Both the position numbers and the translations under genes were made by a program. A stretch of DNA of 5,142 bases. Origin: Candidatus Cloacimonadota bacterium. Lineage in GTDB: Bacteria > Cloacimonadota > Cloacimonadia > Cloacimonadales > Cloacimonadaceae. Shown here one piece after another: positions 1 through 4,775 of the stretch; the first letter of the stretch is position 1, and each line of letters starts with the position of its first letter. Location: NCBI GenBank assembly GCA_017996595.1, contig JAGOGT010000106.1, positions 1-5,142 of the forward strand, read 5' to 3'. The notes below the pieces were generated by a model. It did no database searches. It had not been told where the DNA came from and saw nothing but the letters and a program-made list of their open reading frames with translations.

Positions 1-2567
1 TTCTTGTTCAGGGTTTTAGCACCGGGGGTCTGCACGCGCAGGAAGTAGATGCCGGTGGCGCAGTTTTGGCCGCTTATATCTTTGCCATCCCAAGAGTAGG
101 CGTTGTTCCCAGTAATGGCAGCGCTATGCACCTTCTGGCCTTTCAGGTTATAGATTTCCAGTTTGGCGGCCTTATCTCCCAGATTCTCGGCTTTGATCTG
201 AAGTTGTTGAGATGCAGAGATCGCCACGGGATTGGGATAGATGCTGAAGACTGGGGGCTTTGCCACTTCATCTTCATTATCCACGATGATCACGCACACA
301 AAGTTAGTTGCCCCAGATTCTATGCTGCCATCCCAGGCTTTCACCCAATAATTGGTGGTGCCGGTGACATTGGGATCGAAGGTGCTGTCCGTATATTCGC
401 TTTGCGCAAAGGGAATTTCGGCGATTACAACATCGTTACGATAAATACGGTAATGCGTCCAGGCATATTGACTGGGCGCAGGTGCCTGCCAAAAGAGCCT
501 TAGATCCCAGGGAGCGGGACTGGCATCATCATACTCAGGATCATAGCCCAGGCTGCCAGGATCAAGATCATGCGCTTGATCCTCATATAGCCACAACGCG
601 CCAAAATCCAGGGGATCGGGATCGCCAAAACGCAGTATGGCTTGTTTTATGGCTACGCGGCCGTTTTCATAGCGATAAATAGTGATTTGTGGGGAAGCCT
701 GGATAATCTTGTCGAGCACCTGATTCTGGCTATCCTTGCGGGTGAAAAGCAGATATTCCGGAGCTCCGGGGAAAGTGGTGCAGTTTTGCACGCTCACCGT
801 GGAAACTCTCAGGGTGCCATTGATGTCCATCACTTCCGTTTGTTGCCAGGTGTCTCCGGATAAGATATTCAGATATTTTTTATAGACGGTGTTGGGGGGT
901 AGGGTAATCAAAACTTCCTGGCCAGCTTCCTTACGCCGATGCCACTTCAGGAATAAAAAGTCTCCCACGGGATATAGCCAGTCTATCGTATTCCAGCCAT
1001 ACACGCCTTTTCCATGCAGCATCGGGTAATAGCTAACGCCTTCTTCCTCATAGATCTCGCCCATCAGTTCATAATCCGGCAGCGCAAAATTGGTTACTTC
1101 GATAATCCCCACCATCACCGGAACCAGATCCCCGGGGGCAAAGACAGTGGGATTACGGTATCCACCCGCAACTCCATAAAGCAAACTGCTATCGACACTA
1201 CTGGTCAGCACTACTTGCGCGTAAAACGTCTCTAAAACGGGCACCTGGACGCTAAAATCTGCACTGGGTAGAGGAATGCTTTCCAACACGTCGCCTGTAG
1301 TAGTTCCCACCAGTTCCAGCCTTGCTTCCTGGATGGGATGAGGGCCAAGGTAAGTATAGCTGCCCATGATCGATGTGGGGATTACGGGATTAAGAAATGG
1401 ATCATAATCCACCGTTGGCAGCGCTGCACTGTCGCTGTGGTCGTTTATTCCCACGGCAATTTCTGCCAGAGTATATACTCCCCAGTCGTTATTTTCGGCC
1501 TTAATGGTATTGCCGGAATTGGCATAGGCATCGCAAAATACCGAATGCAAGATCCCATTGGCGTCGATGTTATCCGCGATGATGTTCTCGCCCTGAGCCC
1601 ACTGATGATTCTCAGCAAGGTCGCCCAGCACGGGCATGGCGTTATTGGTGATGTAAAATCCTGTGTAATTACCGGTTACGGTGTTGCGTTCGAAATAGGG
1701 CTCGGAAGTTACTCCCGAAACCATCACTCCCGCGCCGGAATTCATATCTCCGGGGATAAAATTATTATTAATCTGATTATCGGCCACATAGCCGGAGGCC
1801 TGCAAAAGATAGATGCCGGTGTAGTTATATTCGATCACATTATTGGTGATGGTGGGATTGATCGCTCCCGAGGAAGCTACGTCCCAGGCAGAAATGCCCT
1901 GCTTCAGGTTATGGTGAATGTGGTTACCGGAAATCGTGGGATCATTGCTGCCTCCCGCGCTTTGATTGGAAAGCTGGATGGCAGCCCGGAACTGAGCTCC
2001 GGTGCCATTGTAGCGGATTTCATTGTTTTGCACGATGGCGTTACTATTTTGGGCGATAAGGATGCCATTCTGGATGCAGCTTTCGATGATGTTGTTTTGC
2101 ACGGTTACGGTAGCCGGATTGGCCGTTCCAATCCCATATAGCTCCATACCCTTTTCGCATAATGAAATACGGCTGTGGCTGATCGTAAGGGGGGAATTCA
2201 TGCAGCGGACACCGTAGGTGCCATATTCAATGTAAACATGCTGCAGGTTGCTGGCTTGGGAGGTATTTTCGAAGCGCAGGCCTGGCCACAGGGTGGGGGG
2301 ATTGTTTTTCACAAAGCGGATGCTGTCAGCCTCGGTGCCATTGGCAGTCATGGTTCCCGTTACCGTGATCTGGTAGCTGCCCATGATCTGGACAAGCACT
2401 CCGGGCTCGATATTCAGATTGCTTCCGGCTGGAACAGATACTGCGCCGATTACCTGATAGGGGCTATTGGCCAGAGTCCAGGTTCCGGATTGATTGCCAC
2501 TCACCTCGGTGGCCAGACAAAGGGAGATGCTAAAGATAAGTGCTATTAGTATATAAAGCTTTTTCAT
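1..2567 (-). CDS. Secreted right-handed beta-helix protein with Fn3 and T9SS type A sorting domain (3' end cut by window)
   Basis: The frame is open from ATG at 2567 to the window edge (855 codons). Only the stop and probably a handful of residues are missing. Residues 1-19 are a signal peptide (KK, hydrophobic core, cleavage after LCLA; no lipobox). Residues about 22-85 look like the N-terminal beta-helix cap (VPAGSNLNIEPG at 45-56). Residues about 90-355 are Asn-rich, irregular parallel beta-helix rungs ending in ENNDWG (358-363), a common exit motif in such proteins. Residues about 397-655 are beta-rich and unrecognised. An acidic Asp/Tyr/Pro linker precedes a fibronectin type III-like domain (about 682-763, HYRIYRN and YWVKAWDG). 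From 774, SIYPNP through TGIYFLRVQ is a Por/type IX secretion sorting domain. The protein should cross the inner membrane by Sec and the outer membrane by T9SS, ending on the surface or outside. Ligand or activity is unknown; adhesion or polysaccharide binding is inferred. TGAGGA (2573-2578) is a well-spaced ribosome site supporting this start. Confidence 0.9.
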   Translation of the reverse strand, partial: MKKLYILIALIFSISLCLATEVSGNQSGTWTLANSPYQVIGAVSVPAGSNLNIEPGVLVQIMGSYQITVTGTMTANGTEADSIRFVKNNPPTLWPGLRFENTSQASNLQHVYIEYGTYGVRCMNSPLTISHSRISLCEKGMELYGIGTANPATVTVQNNIIESCIQNGILIAQNSNAIVQNNEIRYNGTGAQFRAAIQLSNQSAGGSNDPTISGNHIHHNLKQGISAWDVASSGAINPTITNNVIEYNYTGIYLLQASGYVADNQINNNFIPGDMNSGAGVMVSGVTSEPYFERNTVTGNYTGFYITNNAMPVLGDLAENHQWAQGENIIADNIDANGILHSVFCDAYANSGNTIKAENNDWGVYTLAEIAVGINDHSDSAALPTVDYDPFLNPVIPTSIMGSYTYLGPHPIQEARLELVGTTTGDVLESIPLPSADFSVQVPVLETFYAQVVLTSSVDSSLLYGVAGGYRNPTVFAPGDLVPVMVGIIEVTNFALPDYELMGEIYEEEGVSYYPMLHGKGVYGWNTIDWLYPVGDFLFLKWHRRKEAGQEVLITLPPNTVYKKYLNILSGDTWQQTEVMDINGTLRVSTVSVQNCTTFPGAPEYLLFTRKDSQNQVLDKIIQASPQITIYRYENGRVAIKQAILRFGDPDPLDFGALWLYEDQAHDLDPGSLGYDPEYDDASPAPWDLRLFWQAPAPSQYAWTHYRIYRNDVVIAEIPFAQSEYTDSTFDPNVTGTTNYWVKAWDGSIESGATNFVCVIIVDNEDEVAKPPVFSIYPNPVAISASQQLQIKAENLGDKAAKLEIYNLKGQKVHSAAITGNNAYSWDGKDISGQNCATGIYFLRVQTPGAKTLNK

Positions 2568-2598
2568 GTTAATCCTCACTTGTTTTGTAGATAAGACC

Positions 2599-2622
2599 AA
2601 GGGAAGGACGATGCCTTCCCTT
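2599..2622 (-). terminator. Hairpin between ferredoxin and beta-helix genes, possible weak terminator
   Basis: A perfect 9-bp inverted repeat (AAGGGAAGG / CCTTCCCTT) with a 6-nt loop lies 22 nt after the ferredoxin stop. On the transcribed (minus) strand the stem is followed by GGTCTTATCTAC, which has only scattered T residues, so a strong Rho-independent terminator is doubtful. It could be a partial terminator, an mRNA-end stabiliser for the ferredoxin message, or a leader hairpin for the large secreted-protein gene, whose ATG is 31 nt downstream. Confidence 0.45.
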
Positions 2623-2644
2623 ATGCCAGGTTGTCATACCAAAC

Positions 2645-2815
2645 TTATTCAGAAATGGCTTGCACGGGACAAGTGGCGATGCAGGCTCCGCAATCAATGC
2701 AGGTGCCTTCATCACAATGTGCCTTGCCATCTACCATGCTGAGAGCGCTAACGGGGCAAACGCCCACGCAGGCTTCGCAACCGATGCAGGTGTCTTTATC
2801 AATCTTAACGGCCAT
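2645..2815 (-). CDS. 2[4Fe-4S] clostridial-type ferredoxin
   Basis: This 56-residue cytoplasmic electron carrier begins MAVKIDKDTC. Two canonical cluster motifs are visible: C10-x2-C13-x2-C16-x3-C20-P and C39-x2-C42-x2-C45-x3-C49-P. The last cysteine of each motif completes the other motif's cluster, as in bacterial 2[4Fe-4S] ferredoxins. An extra cysteine sits at C34, between the motifs. The length matches the family (about 55-60). AAGGAGA (2822-2828), six bases before the ATG, fixes the start. The gene follows the PLP enzyme gene by 63 nt on the same strand, so read-through is possible, though a TTGACT motif lies in the gap. In an amino-acid fermenter it would accept electrons from 2-oxoacid:ferredoxin oxidoreductases and pass them to hydrogenases or Rnf-type complexes. 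That partner assignment is inferred; the fold assignment is very secure. Confidence 0.95.
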   Translation of the reverse strand: MAVKIDKDTCIGCEACVGVCPVSALSMVDGKAHCDEGTCIDCGACIATCPVQAISE

Positions 2816-2859
2816 GATGTATCTCCTTATGTGTTTGGTGCAAGCCTAATTTCCTGAGG

Positions 2860-2870
2860 ATATCAGTCAA
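2860..2870 (-). promoter_or_regulatory. TTGACT-type promoter-like motif upstream of ferredoxin
   Basis: The minus strand reads TTGACTGATAT here, resembling the TTGACAGAAA motifs upstream of the PLP enzyme and zinc-ribbon genes. Its first base is 55 nt before the ferredoxin ATG, exactly the distance seen for the PLP enzyme gene. A poor -10 candidate, TAGGCT, lies 16 nt downstream (2843-2848). This may let ferredoxin be transcribed independently of the upstream gene. Confidence 0.3.
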
Positions 2871-2878
2871 GGGAAATC

Positions 2879-4048
2879 CTACAGTCCTCTCTCCAGATCG
2901 GAGATCAAATCATTCACATTTTCGATGCCAACTGAGTAGCGAACCAGGTCATCCGTGATACCTGCCGCCAGTTTGGCTTCGGCGGAAACCTTGGCATGGG
3001 TCATGGAAGCGGGATGCTGGATAAGGGTTTCCACCCCGCCCAGGGATACGGCCAATACTGCCAGTTGCACGCTGTTCATCAGCTTCTTGCCGGCTTCCAG
3101 TCCGCCTTTGAGGCCGAAGGAAATCATCGCTCCGGGGCCACTCTGCTGCTTTTGGGCCAGTTCATATTGGGGATGCGATTTCAAGCCGGGAAAGCTAACC
3201 CAGGCCACGGCAGGATGATTTTCTAAGTATTCAGCGATTTGCATGGCATTGGCCTGCGCTTTTTCCATGCGTAGCGACAGGGTTTTGAGACCCCTGATCA
3301 CCAGATAGGCCTGATGCGGATCCATATTCGGACCCATGGAAGTCATCACATTATACAGCAGCTTATGATCTTCCGCGGTTTTGGTAACAATGATGCCACC
3401 CACCACGTCGGCATGGCCATTGATAAACTTGGTAACAGAGTGGAGCACAATATCCGCACCTAAAACCAGCGGCTGCTGCAGATAGGGCGAACAGAAAGTG
3501 TTATCCACTACCAGCTTGAGATGATGCTTTCGAGCAATTGCCGCACAGGCAGAGATATCGGTGATGCTGATGGTGGGATTGGCGGGAGTTTCGATGTAGA
3601 GCAGCCTGGTATTGGGTTTGATGGCTGCTTCGATGAGCTCGGGCTTACTGGTATCCACGAACGTGGCTTCCACTCCAAAGCGGGAAAAATGCTTTTCCAA
3701 AACGCTGCGGGAAGCACCATATACGGCATCAGTGGAGACAATGTGGCTTCCGGCACCCAAAAAGGCCATGTAAACGGTGGAAACCGCACCCATGCCACTG
3801 CCACAGGCGATGCCTCCAAAACCTTGTTCCATGGCGGCCACGGCATCTTCCAGATGGCGGATGGTGGGATTGCCCAGACGGGTGTAGATGTAGCCGCTAT
3901 TTTCGCCCGCAAAGCAGGCTGCGCCGTCATCTGCATCCTCAAAGGCAAAGGTGGAAGTTTGATAGATGGGCGGATTTACGCTCTTATATTGGTCATGCTT
4001 GTGTCCGGCATGCACTTGGATGGTGTCGAAATGCTTGTAATTCTGCAT
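2879..4048 (-). CDS. PLP-dependent Cys/Met metabolism enzyme, probably methionine gamma-lyase-like
   Basis: This 389-residue cytoplasmic enzyme has the usual length for the family. Landmarks, with Pseudomonas putida methionine gamma-lyase (MGL) numbers recalled from family knowledge, are: Y55/R57 in YTRLGNPT (Y59/R61, phosphate contacts from the partner subunit), SGMG at 84-87, Y110 (Y114, ring stacking), D182 in VVDNTFC (D186, pyridine N), S204/T206, Schiff-base lysine K207 in SVTKFINGHADVVGG (K211), and R370 (R375, carboxylate). MGL splits methionine into methanethiol, ammonia and 2-oxobutyrate; relatives act on cystathionine, cysteine or O-acylhomoserine. The MGL-typical Cys after YG is Ala here (A112), and the MGL Lys-Asp pair is Met-Thr (about 235-236). 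The substrate is therefore less certain than the fold; cystathionine gamma-lyase or gamma-synthase remain alternatives. AGAGGA (4053-4058) precedes the ATG. The ferredoxin gene follows after 63 nt. Confidence 0.93.
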   Translation of the reverse strand: MQNYKHFDTIQVHAGHKHDQYKSVNPPIYQTSTFAFEDADDGAACFAGENSGYIYTRLGNPTIRHLEDAVAAMEQGFGGIACGSGMGAVSTVYMAFLGAGSHIVSTDAVYGASRSVLEKHFSRFGVEATFVDTSKPELIEAAIKPNTRLLYIETPANPTISITDISACAAIARKHHLKLVVDNTFCSPYLQQPLVLGADIVLHSVTKFINGHADVVGGIIVTKTAEDHKLLYNVMTSMGPNMDPHQAYLVIRGLKTLSLRMEKAQANAMQIAEYLENHPAVAWVSFPGLKSHPQYELAQKQQSGPGAMISFGLKGGLEAGKKLMNSVQLAVLAVSLGGVETLIQHPASMTHAKVSAEAKLAAGITDDLVRYSVGIENVNDLISDLERGL

Positions 4049-4092
4049 TGTTTCCTCTGTTAATGTTTTTTTAGCATGCTTTAAATACTGCG

Positions 4093-4103
4093 TTTTCTGT
4101 CAA
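4093..4103 (-). promoter_or_regulatory. TTGACA-type promoter-like motif upstream of the PLP enzyme gene
   Basis: The minus strand carries a perfect TTGACA (within TTGACAGAAAA) whose first base is 55 nt before the ATG, consistent with a -35 element and a leader of about 20 nt. No convincing -10 hexamer occurs at 16-18 nt spacing. TATTTA occurs at only 10 nt and CATGCT at 19 nt. The 10-base string TTGACAGAAA recurs upstream of the zinc-ribbon gene. Confidence 0.4.
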
Positions 4104-4235
4104 TGCTTTTAGCTTGCATAGACCCCTGAAACTGCTTGGACATTCACCGCTCAAGAGTCTCCTGTGAAATCCATTGGTGGTGCTCAGGGCGCAGCTTACA
4201 AGCCAATATGTACAATGTATGGAAGCTGTACTGAT

Positions 4236-4300
4236 TGGAGTTCAAAGCGCTTGGACAAATTGCATGCTTATGTCTATGTTTAATAGCGCTTTGGACTTCA
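4236..4300 (+). repeat. Hairpin repeat unit 1 (REP-like, 65 nt)
   Basis: The arm TGGAGTTCAAAGCGCT (4236-4251) and the arm AGCGCTTTGGACTTCA (4285-4300) form a 16-position stem around a 33-nt loop. On the plus strand all 16 positions pair, 14 Watson-Crick and two G.T. On the minus strand the two become A.C mismatches, so the structure has a strand preference. The second unit, 17 bases away, is a diverged inverted copy. The layout resembles paired REP elements (BIMEs); the family is not one I can name. Confidence 0.7.
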
Positions 4301-4317
4301 AACAGCTGCGATCGGCA

Positions 4318-4381
4318 TGAAGTCCAAAGAGCCCGTATGGATACTCATAACGCGTAAGTTCCTTAGGCTCTTTGAACTCCA
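4318..4381 (-). repeat. Hairpin repeat unit 2, inverted diverged copy of unit 1 (64 nt)
   Basis: Read on the minus strand, the arm TGGAGTTCAAAGAGCC (4381 to 4366) pairs at all 16 positions with the arm GGCTCTTTGGACTTCA (4333 to 4318) around a 32-nt loop. The two G.T positions are the same as in unit 1. Two stem pairs differ from unit 1 by compensatory change (C-G to A-T, and T-A to C-G), which supports selection for pairing. The loops align at about half their positions, with a shared TTATG core. The outer arms of the two units form a perfect 12-bp inverted repeat and the inner arms a perfect 11-bp one. Confidence 0.7.
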
Positions 4382-4390
4382 TTCCTTCAC

Positions 4391-4428
4391 AAAATAAGAA
4401 AAACGCCACCGCGGGGGCAGTGGCGTTT
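4391..4428 (-). terminator. Intrinsic terminator of the zinc-ribbon gene
   Basis: The minus strand carries a perfect 9-bp stem, AAACGCCAC / GTGGCGTTT (4428-4420 with 4409-4401), with a 10-nt C/G-rich loop. It is followed at once by a T-rich run reading TTCTTATTTT. It begins 27 nt after the zinc-ribbon stop codon. The plus strand lacks a T tract, so termination should act only on leftward transcription. This is a textbook Rho-independent terminator and separates the zinc-ribbon gene from the PLP enzyme gene. Confidence 0.88.
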
Positions 4429-4455
4429 AACAGATTAGTTGTACGTTAGATAAAA

Positions 4456-4626
4456 TTAGCGACGTTGGAATCTGTTGCGATTGAACTCAGCCTTTTTGGC
4501 TTTGCGGCAGTCCGGGCAGCGTTGCGGCTCGTTCTGAAGTCCCTTCTCTTTGTAGAATTCCTGTTCGCCTTCGGTGAATACGAATTCCTTGGAGCAGTCC
4601 TTACAAATAAGAGTTTTGTCTGGCAT
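4456..4626 (-). CDS. Small zinc-ribbon domain protein (CxxC...CxxC)
   Basis: This 56-residue cytoplasmic protein begins MPDKTLICKDC. Two cysteine pairs, C8-x2-C11 and C37-x2-C40, flank a segment FVFTEGEQEFYKEKGL (15-30). This arrangement is typical of the 'probable zinc-ribbon domain' family (zf-trcl type). A basic tail rich in Lys and Arg (RKAKKAEFNRNRFQRR) follows and could contact nucleic acid. The four cysteines should bind one zinc ion or other metal. Family function is unknown to me; a translation- or nucleic-acid-related role is only a guess from the charged tail. AAGGAGA (4632-4638), five bases before the ATG, fixes the start, but it is buried in a predicted leader hairpin. The gene appears monocistronic: its own upstream TTGACA element and a strong downstream terminator bracket it. 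Confidence 0.88.
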   Translation of the reverse strand: MPDKTLICKDCSKEFVFTEGEQEFYKEKGLQNEPQRCPDCRKAKKAEFNRNRFQRR

Positions 4627-4632
4627 GGGTAT

Positions 4633-4690
4633 CTCCTTATATTTCGGGATCGAACATTCTGGTCCATTGGCACTCCCGATACATAAGGAA
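4633..4690 (-). promoter_or_regulatory. Shine-Dalgarno-sequestering leader hairpin of the zinc-ribbon gene
   Basis: In the mRNA sense (minus strand) the arm TTCCTTATGTATCGGGA (4690 to 4674) faces TCCCGAAATATAAGGAG (4649 to 4633) across a 24-nt loop. Of 17 positions, 14 are Watson-Crick, two are G.U and one is an A.A mismatch. The 3' arm contains AAGGAG, the ribosome binding site, and the 5' arm's TTCCTT is its complement. The folded form should block translation initiation. A competing helix, CATTCCC (4706-4700) with GGGAGTG (4677-4671), would use part of the 5' arm. No known riboswitch class is recognised. Confidence 0.55.
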
Positions 4691-4744
4691 TATGCTAAGG
4701 GGAATGTTTAATCGCATCTTAATACACAGAGTTTCTTATCGCGA

Positions 4745-4755
4745 ATTTCTGTCAA
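4745..4755 (-). promoter_or_regulatory. TTGACA-type promoter-like motif upstream of the zinc-ribbon gene
   Basis: The minus strand reads TTGACAGAAAT, preceded by an A/T-rich tract (ACAATAAAAAAATATG) that could act as an UP element. It starts 20 nt after the stop of the TldD/PmbA gene. If it is a -35 box, the transcript would have a leader of roughly 95 nt containing the hairpin at 4633-4690. No good -10 hexamer is seen at 16-18 nt; TATTAA (4719-4724) is 25 nt away. Confidence 0.4.
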
Positions 4756-4775
4756 CATATTTTTTTATTGTAACT

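Larger units (their letters stand above)
4049..4455. other. Gene-free region of about 400 bases between zinc-ribbon and PLP enzyme genes
   Basis: I see no credible coding frame. From the zinc-ribbon side it holds an intrinsic terminator (4391-4428), then two inverted hairpin repeats (4236-4381), then about 130 bases (4104-4235) in which I recognise nothing firm, then a TTGACA motif (4098-4103) and the ribosome site of the PLP enzyme gene. Within the unassigned part, 4133-4145 reads GCTTGGACATTCA. This loosely resembles the repeat arm GCTTTGGACTTCA and might be a decayed copy. Confidence 0.6.

Noticed and set aside
1338..2141. A 267-codon plus-strand open frame across the beta-helix region
   Set aside because: It is antisense to the continuous 855-codon secreted-protein frame, which has a signal peptide, recognisable domains and a ribosome site. 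Its product shows no recognisable motif and looks like a shadow of the repetitive codons opposite.
2816..2878. ATTTCC/GGAAAT hairpin between the PLP enzyme and ferredoxin genes as a terminator
   Set aside because: The stem is 6 A/T-rich base pairs with a 17-nt loop and no T tract.
3521..4063. A 180-codon plus-strand open frame opposite the PLP enzyme gene
   Set aside because: It lies wholly antisense to a strongly conserved enzyme sequence and its translation carries no recognisable features, so it is a shadow frame.
4133..4145. Third copy of the hairpin repeat arm
   Set aside because: GCTTGGACATTCA matches an arm only with gaps and no pairing partner is found nearby; at most it is a decayed remnant.
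4210..4231. GTACA/TGTAC inverted repeat as an operator
   Set aside because: The arms are only 5 bp with no supporting second copy, so chance is likely.
4236..4381. CRISPR array
   Set aside because: There are only two units, in inverted rather than direct orientation, with internal hairpins and no regular repeat-spacer pattern.
4446..4673. A 75-codon minus-strand frame overlapping the zinc-ribbon gene
   Set aside because: It is in another frame from the CxxC...CxxC protein, which has the well-placed AAGGAGA site and a known domain. The longer frame shows no motif.
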